Positions 46,912 through 55,389 of a DNA stretch of 64,000 nucleotides are shown here, piece after piece; positions within the stretch are counted from its first letter, which is position 1; each line of letters starts with the position of its first letter. Below the pieces are notes generated by a model. The model was given only the letters and a program-made list of their open reading frames with translations. It ran no database searches and was not told the DNA's origin. The translations under genes were made by a program, and so were the position numbers. Where the stretch lies: NCBI GenBank assembly GCA_017465475.1, contig JAFTWC010000006.1:62001-126000 (forward strand), written 5' to 3'. The DNA is from Lachnospiraceae bacterium. Its GTDB lineage: Bacteria; Bacillota; Clostridia; Lachnospirales; Lachnospiraceae.

Positions 46912-49140
46912 TTACTCTTCTAAACCTTCCATACGTTCCACTGCATCGTACACTTTCTGGCTGTACTCTACCTGAGAATCCGACTGAATGATTTCCATCG
47001 CCTGCTGCTCGCTGATCATAAACACCGAACTGATTTCCTGTAAAATATCTTTACGAACCGAATCCAAATCGCTGTCCACATCCAACTCTACCGCCAGTTC
47101 AATGTACTTCTCATATCGTTGCAAGCCCTTTAATAAGGAATCCAGAGCCTTCGGATTGTCACCCATTCCGTAATAATTGTAATAAGAATTCAACTGCTTC
47201 TGTACATACATAACCGTCATAATACGGTCGTATAATACAATGTCTTCATCCTTGATTTCCAAACCAAAAATCTCGTTATATGCCAAGGTATATTCATCCC
47301 GGTTAAACTCATACTCCGCATTCTTAATACTCAAAGAATAAGAGAAGATACTGGTTCCCATTACCACCAACACCGCAACCATGGCAAAGAAAATAAACAC
47401 AATGGACGCTCCGGCACGATTGATTCTGGTACGCTCCATCTCTTCCAGCAACAGTTTGGCTTCTTCCATCTTTTTGGCCTTTTTCTCAGCCTTCGCTTCT
47501 TTGATAGCCCGTTGCTTTTCTAACTTAACCTGCTTTTCCTGTTCTTTCTTTTCCGCAAGAAGAGCTTCCTTTTCCTCTTTGGAACGCTCTTTTGCTTCCT
47601 GCTTCTCTTTCTTCTTCGCCTCGATTTCTTCCTTCGTCGGCGGTTTCTTTATCTTGGAAGGGTCCACCGCCACATCGTCAAACAACTTATGATACAGTTC
47701 AACAAAACGGTTCGGTCCTTTCTTTTCCTTTTTCTGTTTTTTACTCTTTTTCACGGTGTCTCCGGAGGAAGATTCCTCTTTGACTGCTTCCGGTGCTTTG
47801 GATGCTACAACCGTTTCTTCTTCCGGTTCCAATTCTTCCGGCTCAGCTCCGAACTCAAACATGCCGTCTCCGCCGTCCAGTCCCGAAAACAAATCCGCAA
47901 AATCATCCATGGAATGCTCCTGAGCTGCTGCAGCAGCTCCCGAAGGTGCGAACAACTCCGACATATCTTTTTCCTCAGAGGCACCGGCCGTATCCCCGGT
48001 CTCTCCTCCGAACAAGTCTGCAAAATCTCCGAACTCAGAGGACGGTACTGCTTCCGCCACCGGTTCTTCTCCTTCGCCTCCGAACAAGTCCGCAAAGTCT
48101 CCGAACTCAGAGGCCGGCACTGCTTCCGCCACCGGTTCTTCTCCTTCGCCTCCGAACAAGTCCGCAAAGTCTCCGAACTCAGAGGCCGGTACTGCTTCCG
48201 CCACCGGTTCTTCTCCTTCGCCTCCGAACAAGTCCGCAAAATCTCCGAATTCAGAAGACGGCACCTCTTCTTCCGGTGCTTCTACTATTCCGCTGAAAGT
48301 GTCCGGTGCCGATTCAAAGGCTTCGGCAGAAATCACTTCCGCTGTGGCCATCTCTATCTCTTCCGGAGCATCTTCTCCTCGTTCATCTTCCAATAAACCG
48401 AATACATCTTCAATATCGCCTACTTCCGATACCGGAACTTCTTCCTCTGCTTCCTCCGTTACCGACGAGTCCTCTTCCCAGAAAGAAGCTTCTCCCAAAT
48501 CATCGGCCAGCATACGGTCCACATCCCGCTCGTCCACATCATCAAAAATGCTGTAAGACTTCAAATCAGGAAGATCCTCCGTCCCGTTAAAGAACATCCC
48601 GAAAGTATCTTCCATAGGAGGTTCTTCCTCCGGTTCGTTTTCCGGTTCTGCAAGTACCTGCGAAGATACTGCTTCTGCTTCCTCTCCGAAAAAGTCGTTC
48701 ATCCAGTCGTCCGTAACCGACTCTTCCGCCACTTCTTCTTTCAACACCTCTTCCTGTGCTCCGAAAAAGTCATTCATCCAATCATCCGTCACAGACTCTT
48801 CCAACTGTTCTTCCAACGCAGCAGACATATCCGGAAGGAAATTATCATCCGGCTCCTCCTGCACAGCCTCAAACAGCGAAACCGCTTCCTCCGGTTCCTC
48901 AAACATCGGAACTTCCTCTATAACAGGCTCTTCCTGCTTTTCAGGCACGGAAACAAGAGAGCTTGTTTCCCTTTTCGGAAAAACAATCTCCCTTGGTTTC
49001 GGTTCTTCAGTCATAACGGCATTTAATAAACTATCCAAATATGATTCCGAATCTTTCGCAGTATTCAATTTGCTTTTACACTCCTCACAGTACTCCGCAC
49101 CATCCGGAATCTCTGTGCCACAACTTCTGCATTTTGCCAT
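46912..49140 (-). CDS. Zinc-ribbon membrane protein with repeated DFADLFGG motifs
   Basis: A 742-aa protein of no named family. An N-terminal zinc ribbon (C4, C7, C18, C21) leads into a very acidic disordered region (30-460). This contains two copies of ESVTDDWMNDFFG (115-127 and 140-152) and four copies of SEFGDFADLFGG (296-379) in 24-residue repeats, plus related DIEDVFGLL and DDFADLFSG. A basic, coiled-coil region (465-570) is followed by one transmembrane helix (578-600) and a ~140-residue extracytoplasmic alpha-helical domain (YNYYGMGDNPKALDSLLKGLQRYEKYIEL). Short acidic/aromatic repeats look like linear docking motifs. Function unknown. The ATG at 49138-49140 follows AAAGGTG; cheV ends 25 bases upstream. 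Confidence 0.8.
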   Translation of the reverse strand: MAKCRSCGTEIPDGAEYCEECKSKLNTAKDSESYLDSLLNAVMTEEPKPREIVFPKRETSSLVSVPEKQEEPVIEEVPMFEEPEEAVSLFEAVQEEPDDNFLPDMSAALEEQLEESVTDDWMNDFFGAQEEVLKEEVAEESVTDDWMNDFFGEEAEAVSSQVLAEPENEPEEEPPMEDTFGMFFNGTEDLPDLKSYSIFDDVDERDVDRMLADDLGEASFWEEDSSVTEEAEEEVPVSEVGDIEDVFGLLEDERGEDAPEEIEMATAEVISAEAFESAPDTFSGIVEAPEEEVPSSEFGDFADLFGGEGEEPVAEAVPASEFGDFADLFGGEGEEPVAEAVPASEFGDFADLFGGEGEEPVAEAVPSSEFGDFADLFGGETGDTAGASEEKDMSELFAPSGAAAAAQEHSMDDFADLFSGLDGGDGMFEFGAEPEELEPEEETVVASKAPEAVKEESSSGDTVKKSKKQKKEKKGPNRFVELYHKLFDDVAVDPSKIKKPPTKEEIEAKKKEKQEAKERSKEEKEALLAEKKEQEKQVKLEKQRAIKEAKAEKKAKKMEEAKLLLEEMERTRINRAGASIVFIFFAMVAVLVVMGTSIFSYSLSIKNAEYEFNRDEYTLAYNEIFGLEIKDEDIVLYDRIMTVMYVQKQLNSYYNYYGMGDNPKALDSLLKGLQRYEKYIELAVELDVDSDLDSVRKDILQEISSVFMISEQQAMEIIQSDSQVEYSQKVYDAVERMEGLEE
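48001..48255 (-). repeat. 72-bp in-frame tandem repeats
   Basis: Three full and one partial copy of a 72-bp unit (24 codons: SEFGDFADLFGGEGEEPVAE plus AVPA). The DNA copies are almost identical, which marks recent duplication. Confidence 0.9.
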
Positions 49141-49164
49141 ATACTGCACCTTTCAGATAGGACT

Positions 49165-50064
49165 CTACTTCCACAAAATCTCATCGATGGCTTCTACAAG
49201 ATGCCCGATTTCCGGCTTGGAAAGCTGTGCATCTGCGCCAAGAGCCTCGCCCTTTCTTCTCATCTCATCGTTTACTAAGGAGGAGAAAATCACCACCGGA
49301 ATGTGTGCGAATGCCGAAGAATCCTTTACTAACTTCGTCAAACGATGACCATCCATCTGCGGCATCTCGATATCGGTAATAATCAAGCGTACCTTTTTAT
49401 CTAAGTTGCCTTCCTCCTTGTATGCATTTAACTTATCCCAAGCTTCCTGACCGTTCATGGTCATGGTAAGATTGGTGTATCCTGCTCTGCTCAAACTTTC
49501 GCTGATTAACTTACCCAACAATGCAGAATCCTCTGCAATCAAAATCGGAGCCGTATTTCTCTGTCTCGGTCCGAGCTGATCAATCTCAGACACCTTTAAC
49601 CCGGTCTCCGGACTGATATCGGAAATAATCTTCTCAAAGTCAAGAATAACAATCAGCTTGCCTTCCATTTTAATAATACCGGTAGCAATGCCGGTTCCGT
49701 TGCCGTTTAATGTGGCATCCGGCTTAGAAATCTCAGCCCACGACACACGGGAAATACCCACAACACTATGTACATGGAAGCCGATATTCAGCTTGTTAAA
49801 ATTCGTAACAATAAACATATCTTTACCGGTTTCGGATGCAGACATGTTCAAATGTTTTGCCAGGTCAATGATGGTAATAATCTCTTCACGCGGCATAAAA
49901 ATGCCTTCGATGCAAGGATGAGCATTCGGAATCGGTGTCGGCTGCTTATACGGAAGAATCTCCCGTACCTTCGCAACATTGATACCGTAATAGTTCGATC
50001 CCACACGGAACTCTAATATCTCCAGCTCATTTGTTCCACTTTCCAATAAAATTCCCGTGTCCAT
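49165..50064 (-). CDS. cheV: Chemotaxis protein CheV (CheW-receiver fusion)
   Basis: A 299-aa coupling protein. The CheW domain (about 10-160) has EILEFRVGSNYYGINVAKVREILPY and GIFMPREEIITIIDLAKHL. The receiver domain (about 175-299) has ILIAEDSALLGKLI and LIITDIEMPQMDGHRL with the phospho-acceptor Asp. CheV links chemoreceptors to CheA and aids adaptation. No other che or fla genes are close, so it is an orphan of the chemotaxis system. A TTGCTT-17-TATAAT promoter lies upstream. Confidence 0.96.
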   Translation of the reverse strand: MDTGILLESGTNELEILEFRVGSNYYGINVAKVREILPYKQPTPIPNAHPCIEGIFMPREEIITIIDLAKHLNMSASETGKDMFIVTNFNKLNIGFHVHSVVGISRVSWAEISKPDATLNGNGTGIATGIIKMEGKLIVILDFEKIISDISPETGLKVSEIDQLGPRQRNTAPILIAEDSALLGKLISESLSRAGYTNLTMTMNGQEAWDKLNAYKEEGNLDKKVRLIITDIEMPQMDGHRLTKLVKDSSAFAHIPVVIFSSLVNDEMRRKGEALGADAQLSKPEIGHLVEAIDEILWK

Positions 50065-50115
50065 AGATGCTACCTCCGTTCATGGTTGCTGCTTTCTAAT
50101 GCATTTTATGCTTAT

Positions 50116-50144
50116 ATTATACTTCAAATCAGCAAAAAAAGCAA
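50116..50144 (-). promoter_or_regulatory. cheV promoter
   Basis: On the minus strand TTGCTT (50139-50144) and TATAAT (50116-50121) with a 17-base spacer. It looks like a housekeeping promoter rather than a sigma-D (motility) one. Confidence 0.65.
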
Positions 50145-50178
50145 ACGTTTTCTGAATTTTACTAAAATATTCTTGCAC

Positions 50179-50964
50179 TTATTTTATTTTAACCAATACG
50201 GAGTCTTCTTTTCCCTCCGATTCCTTTAAAACCGTCAATACCATGTTATCCAACGCCAGCTCTTTAGAGCATTCAAATACCAGTACACACTTTTTCGTCT
50301 CCCCGGCTTTATAGCTTACTTCATAGGAAGTACAGAAATCCTCTTCCAACAAGGTAAGGCTCGGACGAATGCTCTTATTTCCCACACGCAGCGTATAGGT
50401 TAAGGCTTTGTCTTTTCCTTTATTCAACACCAGCTTTGCTTCTTTGCCGGCTGTATTTTTCACATCAAACTGCAACACTACCAACTGCTTTCCGTCTTCT
50501 GCAGCGGTAAACAATCCTCCGGCTCCCTGGTAGAATACCGTGGATTCGAATCCGGTGTAGTCAAACTCAAACTTCCCGTTTCCCATAAGCTTTGATAAAT
50601 CCTGCATGGTCTGCTTTGTATTATCCGGAACCGCCGTCGGAGTAGGCTTTGCCTCCGGGGTCGTCACCGTCTGGGTCGGTCCGTCTTCTTTCTTATCCGT
50701 GTCATCCTTTGTTTCTTCCTCTTTTATCTGAGGAATCGGCGGACGAGGCGTCGGTGTTGCCAAAGCGGCCCATGCATCTTCCTGTTCCTTCCGGTCCAGC
50801 AAAGTCTCTGTTGTCTTTGTGCCATGTTCCACCAAAACAGAAGCGGCATATTCTGCCACCATATCCATCTCACTGTCTGTCAAGTCTAACGGCTCATAAC
50901 AGCCCGCAAACACGGTCAGCGCACATGCGCCCAACAGACCACCGATATACTTTTTCATCTTCAT
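50179..50964 (-). CDS. Lipoprotein with DUF4352-like C-terminal domain
   Basis: A 261-aa lipoprotein (lipobox VFAGC, Cys22). A helical segment (SEMDMVAEYAASVLVEHG) and a Thr/Pro/Glu linker (about 68-115) precede a beta-sandwich domain (about 125-261; QLVVLQFDVKNTAGKEAKLVLNKG, YEVSYKAGETKKCVLVFECSKE), which looks like DUF4352/DUF5067-type immunoglobulin-like modules. Such lipoproteins have no known function. The ATG at 50962-50964 was preferred; in-frame ATGs lie 12 bases upstream and 6 bases downstream. Confidence 0.75.
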   Translation of the reverse strand: MKMKKYIGGLLGACALTVFAGCYEPLDLTDSEMDMVAEYAASVLVEHGTKTTETLLDRKEQEDAWAALATPTPRPPIPQIKEEETKDDTDKKEDGPTQTVTTPEAKPTPTAVPDNTKQTMQDLSKLMGNGKFEFDYTGFESTVFYQGAGGLFTAAEDGKQLVVLQFDVKNTAGKEAKLVLNKGKDKALTYTLRVGNKSIRPSLTLLEEDFCTSYEVSYKAGETKKCVLVFECSKELALDNMVLTVLKESEGKEDSVLVKIK

Positions 50965-51051
50965 GGCACACACCATCCTTTCAAAAGTATATTATACCTT
51001 TTTTTCCGACAAATGTAAAGTAACGGAAACGCTCCGAACGCTCTCCCTGTC

Positions 51052-52521
51052 TTATCTGCCTTTCTTTACAATCGGCTCGCAAGTCAAATCCACGCCTAAC
51101 TTCTTAAAGATGCCCAAATCCACCTCGGAAAGCATAACAGAGGTATGCACCTGACAGCCGGAAAGTTCCGGAAGCTTCTCCATGGCTAACTTGGCATTGT
51201 TATCATTTACCGCGGAAATCGCCAATGCAATCAGTACCTCATCCGTGTGCAGACGAGGGTTCTTACTGCCGAGATATCCTACCTTTAAATCCTGAATCGG
51301 TTCAATGGCACTTGGAGAAATCAAATGAGTATCATGATTCACTCCTGCCAGATACTTCAATGCATTTAACAACAGTGCAGCAGATGCGCCCAACAACGAC
51401 GTAGTTTTGGAAGTAATAATGGTCCCGTCCGCAAGCTCGATGGCTGCCGTCGGTACACCCAATAGTTCCGCACGTTTTTTTGCTGCCACCGTTACCGCAC
51501 GATCATCCGTGGTAACCTTGGACTGCTTCATCAAAAGCTCAATTTTATAAACCTCATTTTCTGTATCGTCACCTTTTGCCAATTTATTAATAGCACGATA
51601 GTACCGCCGGATGACTTCCATCTTGGACGCCTGACAACACACTTCGTCATCAACGATACAGTTGCCTACCATATTAACGCCCATATCCGTCGGAGATTTA
51701 TACGGATTCTCTCCGTAAATTTCTTCAAACACCGCATTTAATACCGGGAAAATCTCAATATCACGATTGTAATTTACCGTGGTTTCCCCATAGGCTTCCA
51801 AATGGAACGGATCAATCATATTCACATCATTTAAATCTGCCGTTGCCGCTTCATATGCCAAATTCACCGGATGCTTTAACGGCAAATTCCAAATCGGGAA
51901 GGTCTCAAACTTTGCATATCCCGCTTTTACGCCTCTCTTATTATCATGGTAAAGCTGAGACAGGCAAGTTGCCATTTTACCGCTTCCCGGTCCCGGTGCT
52001 GTCACCACCACAAGAGGACGGCTGGTTTCGATATAATCGTTTTTACCGAATCCTTCATCGCTGACAATTTGGGAAACATTGGTCGGATATCCTTCAATAA
52101 CATAATGGCGATATACCTTAATTCCCTTCTTCTCCAGTTTTTCCTTAAATACATCAGCAGTAGCTTGACCCGCATATTTGGTCACTACCACACTGCCCAC
52201 ATACAATCCGCAGGCACGATACCCTTCCACCAGACGAACCACATCTTCGTCGTAAGTAATCCCCAAATCTTCTCTCTTTTTATTCTGTTCAATGGAATCT
52301 GCACCGATGACAATAACAACCTCCGCCTTGTCCGCAAGTTTCAGAAGCATTTTCAATTTACTGTCCGGTTCAAAGCCCGGCAGAACTCTCGCCGCATGAT
52401 AATCATCCAACAGCTTTCCGCCGAATTCCAAATACAACTTATCACCGAACTTCTCGATGCGCTTCATAATGTATTCCGACTGCATCTGTAAATACTTGTT
52501 ATTGTCAAATCCGATTTTCAT
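51052..52521 (-). CDS. DUF1846 family protein
   Basis: A 489-aa cytoplasmic protein that matches the DUF1846 family along its whole length: MKIGFDNNKYLQMQSEYI, LYLEFGGKLLDDYHAARVLPGFEPDSK, VVTAPGPGSGKMATCLSQLYHDN (a P-loop-like stretch), and TDMGVNMVGNCIVDDEVC. Structures are known for the family but no reaction is. The gene is widespread in clostridia and gut Firmicutes. It is a single-gene unit between mntP and the lipoprotein gene on the same strand. Confidence 0.92.
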   Translation of the reverse strand: MKIGFDNNKYLQMQSEYIMKRIEKFGDKLYLEFGGKLLDDYHAARVLPGFEPDSKLKMLLKLADKAEVVIVIGADSIEQNKKREDLGITYDEDVVRLVEGYRACGLYVGSVVVTKYAGQATADVFKEKLEKKGIKVYRHYVIEGYPTNVSQIVSDEGFGKNDYIETSRPLVVVTAPGPGSGKMATCLSQLYHDNKRGVKAGYAKFETFPIWNLPLKHPVNLAYEAATADLNDVNMIDPFHLEAYGETTVNYNRDIEIFPVLNAVFEEIYGENPYKSPTDMGVNMVGNCIVDDEVCCQASKMEVIRRYYRAINKLAKGDDTENEVYKIELLMKQSKVTTDDRAVTVAAKKRAELLGVPTAAIELADGTIITSKTTSLLGASAALLLNALKYLAGVNHDTHLISPSAIEPIQDLKVGYLGSKNPRLHTDEVLIALAISAVNDNNAKLAMEKLPELSGCQVHTSVMLSEVDLGIFKKLGVDLTCEPIVKKGR

Positions 52522-52592
52522 CCCGCTTGTCCTCTCTTTTCCTCACACTTTTATTTTTCCCTTCCCATAATAAACGCACAAACAATCCGACG

Positions 52593-53150
52593 TTACAAAA
52601 CGCCCAAATGCTCCAGCAAAATCTTAATACCCAATAAAATCAGAACCACTCCGCCGAACAATTCCGCTTTGGATTTATACTTCACACCGAAATGATTGCC
52701 GATTTTTACGCCGATGGCGGACAAAGTAAAAGTAATTACTCCGATAAAAGCAACGGCCCAACCGATTTTCACCCGCATAAAGGCAAAGGAAACACCTACT
52801 GCAAGGGCATCAATGCTGGTGGCTATCGCCATAGGAAGCATGGCTTTTACTCCAAAGGAAGAATTCAGTTCCTCACTTTTTTCCCGTGACTCCCGAATCA
52901 TATTAACACCGATGATTCCCAGAAGCACAAATGCAATCCAATGATCAAAAGCTTCTATGTACTTAGCAAAACCGCTTCCCAAAAGATACCCGAAAAGGGG
53001 CATCCCCGCCTGAAAGCCGCCGAAATACAAGCCCACAATCAAGCCGTGTTTTAAGGCCACTTTCTTTACGGAAAGGCCCTTACAAATCGCCACTGCAAAG
53101 GCATCCATAGACAGCCCAACAGCAATTAAAAACAGGTCGAAAAGTCCCAT
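52593..53150 (-). CDS. mntP: Manganese efflux pump MntP
   Basis: A 185-aa six-helix membrane protein with two inverted DUF204 halves: [18 protein letters not shown] with a metal-binding Asp, and [16 protein letters not shown] with its counterpart; [14 protein letters not shown] is the central loop. MntP exports Mn(II). The ~170-base upstream region has no recognisable yybP-ykoY manganese riboswitch, which often controls this gene. Here the RBS (GGAGG) is close to the ATG and its promoter was not identified. Confidence 0.93.
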   Translation of the reverse strand: MGLFDLFLIAVGLSMDAFAVAICKGLSVKKVALKHGLIVGLYFGGFQAGMPLFGYLLGSGFAKYIEAFDHWIAFVLLGIIGVNMIRESREKSEELNSSFGVKAMLPMAIATSIDALAVGVSFAFMRVKIGWAVAFIGVITFTLSAIGVKIGNHFGVKYKSKAELFGGVVLILLGIKILLEHLGVL

Positions 53151-53240
53151 AAAAAATCCTCCGTTACATAAAATCTAGTCTACACGATTTTTAAAACAGT
53201 GTCAATATTCCGCGGGGTTATTTTTCTGTAAAAAAAAAGC

Positions 53241-53269
53241 GTGCAATCCGCCTCTGTTTCTGTTATACT
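53241..53269 (+). promoter_or_regulatory. Promoter of the zinc-ribbon membrane protein gene
   Basis: GTGCAA (53241-53246) and TATACT (53264-53269) with a 17-base spacer and an extended TGT before the -10. Confidence 0.6.
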
Positions 53270-53320
53270 CACCATAAAGAAAATTTTTTCGACATGTCTT
53301 ATTTTAATATGGAGGGATTT

Positions 53321-53944
53321 ATGACTGCGTTTCTCGGACTTAGCATCGGACTGCCCCTGCTTCTTTTGGGCGTCGGATTGCTACTCATATTCGGCACGGT
53401 TTGGTATTTTTACCGCAAAGCAAAACACACCATGAAGGATCTGTTCGGCACGGACGATTTGGGCGAACTCATAGAAACAAGAGAAGCGGAAGTGGCTAAC
53501 ACTCCCAAATCCGTTTCCGGTATGACTTCTGTCTACGTCCCGATGATTCAAAAAGACTTCCCGGAGCTGAACCGGGTTGAATTGATGGGCATTGCAGAAA
53601 ATCACCTGAAAGAATATTTGAATTCACAGCACTTTTTAAGTGTTCACATCCACCAAACGGAGATTTCGTCCTACATAAAACAATCCGGCACCTGTGTCAT
53701 CGTTTTCCAGTCTGCGGTTCAATATCTGACCGGTACAAAAAAAGTGCAAAACCGCTACAATACGCACATGATGTATGTACAGGATGCCAACGAATACGGC
53801 TATGCCAAAGGATTCAGTACCACCTGTCCCCACTGCGGCGGTGCCGTCACGGACCTTGGGCGCAAAACCTGTGACTACTGCGGTTCCGAAATCATTCCAA
53901 TTAACATCCATGTTTGGGAGTTACATAAAATCGAAGAAGCATAA
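53321..53944 (+). CDS. Membrane protein with Tim44-like domain and C-terminal zinc ribbon
   Basis: A 207-aa protein. One N-terminal transmembrane helix (about 5-32, LSIGLPLLLLGVGLLLIFGTVWYF) is followed by a Tim44-like stretch (VPMIQKDFPELNRVELMGIAENHLKEYL, then CVIVFQSAVQYLTG, about 70-160). A zinc ribbon closes it (CPHCGGAVTDLGRKTCDYCG). Function unknown; related proteins are often annotated only as zinc-ribbon domain proteins. The ATG at 53321 has GGAGGG 5 bases upstream, which itself overlaps an in-frame ATG at 53309. Confidence 0.78.
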   Translation: MTAFLGLSIGLPLLLLGVGLLLIFGTVWYFYRKAKHTMKDLFGTDDLGELIETREAEVANTPKSVSGMTSVYVPMIQKDFPELNRVELMGIAENHLKEYLNSQHFLSVHIHQTEISSYIKQSGTCVIVFQSAVQYLTGTKKVQNRYNTHMMYVQDANEYGYAKGFSTTCPHCGGAVTDLGRKTCDYCGSEIIPINIHVWELHKIEEA

Positions 53945-53954
53945 AAAAGCAACA

Positions 53955-53996
53955 AAAACCGGGAACCCCCATACACTTTGGATTCCCGGTTTTTTA
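53955..53996 (+). terminator. Terminator
   Basis: AAAACCGGGAA (53955-53965) pairs with TTCCCGGTTTT, followed by more T. Convergent with the first SGNH gene and usable on both strands. Confidence 0.85.
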
Positions 53997-54034
53997 CCGC
54001 CTAATAAGGCAGAAACCTATTCTTTTGTTCTCGA

Positions 54035-55351
54035 TTACTTCGTATAACCGAATGCATAAATGGTGAAGGTCTTGTTCTCATTCCCTTCTGCCATACGGAT
54101 TTCTACGGTATGCTCTGCAGCTTCCTTCTCATCCACAAGAATCACCACGTTGGAATTTCCCCAACCACCGGCACCGTTTACGGTCATTACCTTTTCACCG
54201 TCTACATAAACCTCTGCATTACCGCACTCGTTGCCGCCCTGCTTACAGTTCAGCAACAGAGTCTTACAAGTTAAGGTCATCTTAAACGGCTCATTTCCTG
54301 CGTTCATATCCTTCTTCCAGTTGTCCGGGAAGGAATGGCCGCCCTTTACCTGGAAGCCCTGACCGGTGGTATCCGTCTGGGTAAATGCACCAAGCTCAAT
54401 GGTAACATCGGTGGACTTTGCGGTAATCATCTCCATACCGGAGAACTCTCTTCCTTTTTTCGCAGTCTCCGGAATGGCATTCATCTCTTCTGCCTCTTCC
54501 GCATCCACGGTGGCAAGAAGCTGCAAAATACAATCCTTCATTACCGTGTGACCGTAGTTGTTCGGATGATATCTGTCGGTAAAATACTTGTTTGTGGTCA
54601 TGTGCTTTGCTCTCACAGCCCAAAATACAGACTCCTTCATTCCCACAATCGGAATATCATAATGCGTTGCAATCGGCATATGCTCATTCTGCACATTCCA
54701 ATCATCATTGGTTACGGAAAATACCATAATCACAGCTGCGTCATTGTCCTGGGAAAGTACATCATATACAATACTTTCATACGCACGTCCCTTGGTAACT
54801 TCACCGTAGTCATTTACTTCAAACTCGATTAAAAGCAAATCCGGCTCTGCCCCCAAAGCCTCCACAATGTCACGCTTAAAACGAATGACACCGAGGGAAG
54901 ACGGCGTACCGCTAAGACCTGCATTTACATAATTGATGTTTTCACCGCCGTTTACACCGTAGGTTTCTCCGAATGCCTTTGCAAACAAGTAAGCATATCC
55001 CTCACTCATAGGCTTTGCATTCCCACCTTCGGTAATGGAACCGCCCAAGGTAGCAATATTTACGGTTTCACCGCTTCTGGCTTTCTCAAGCACCTTCTTT
55101 AAACGGGCATTGTTACCGGTAGACTTTACGGATTTTTCCAACATCATCTGATACCAGTCCACTTCCGGAGTCGGAGTTGCAGTCGGTTCCGGAGTTGCGG
55201 TCGGTTCCGGGGTAGCGGTCGGCTCCGGAGTTGCGGTCGGTGCCACGGTTACCGTCGGAGTTGTCTCCGGGTCTACAGTTGTTTCTTTGCCGCATGCCGC
55301 CAATGCAAACGCAGCGATACATGCAGCCAGTACCAATACTTTCTTTTTCAT
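54035..55351 (-). CDS. SGNH/GDSL hydrolase lipoprotein, probable polysaccharide esterase
   Basis: A 438-aa lipoprotein (lipobox ALAAC, Cys20) with a Thr/Pro linker of TATPEP units (30-64). The SGNH domain (about 75-290) has the nucleophile S105 in TLGGSITEGG, the oxyanion Asn in EFEVNDYG (N180) and the catalytic D259/H262 in DRYHPNNYGH. The C-terminal domain (about 310-438) is beta-rich (FQVKGGHSFPDNWKK, AEVYVDGEKVMTVNGAGGWGNS). Secreted SGNH enzymes of gut clostridia often remove acetyl groups from xylan or other glycans; with two xylanases in the window this is a reasonable inference. The next gene upstream encodes a cytosolic paralogue. Confidence 0.88.
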   Translation of the reverse strand: MKKKVLVLAACIAAFALAACGKETTVDPETTPTVTVAPTATPEPTATPEPTATPEPTATPTPEVDWYQMMLEKSVKSTGNNARLKKVLEKARSGETVNIATLGGSITEGGNAKPMSEGYAYLFAKAFGETYGVNGGENINYVNAGLSGTPSSLGVIRFKRDIVEALGAEPDLLLIEFEVNDYGEVTKGRAYESIVYDVLSQDNDAAVIMVFSVTNDDWNVQNEHMPIATHYDIPIVGMKESVFWAVRAKHMTTNKYFTDRYHPNNYGHTVMKDCILQLLATVDAEEAEEMNAIPETAKKGREFSGMEMITAKSTDVTIELGAFTQTDTTGQGFQVKGGHSFPDNWKKDMNAGNEPFKMTLTCKTLLLNCKQGGNECGNAEVYVDGEKVMTVNGAGGWGNSNVVILVDEKEAAEHTVEIRMAEGNENKTFTIYAFGYTK

Positions 55352-55389
55352 GTTACTAAGTCCTTTCTACTTTCCTTCTCTATAAGCAG

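Noticed and set aside
47689..48396. Repeat-bearing plus-strand readings opposite the zinc-ribbon gene
   Set aside because: They mirror the 72-bp repeats of the minus-strand gene, lack RBSs and resemble no family.
53151..53320. yybP-ykoY manganese riboswitch upstream of mntP
   Set aside because: No conserved core was recognised and the minus-strand leader is short before the divergent gene's promoter.
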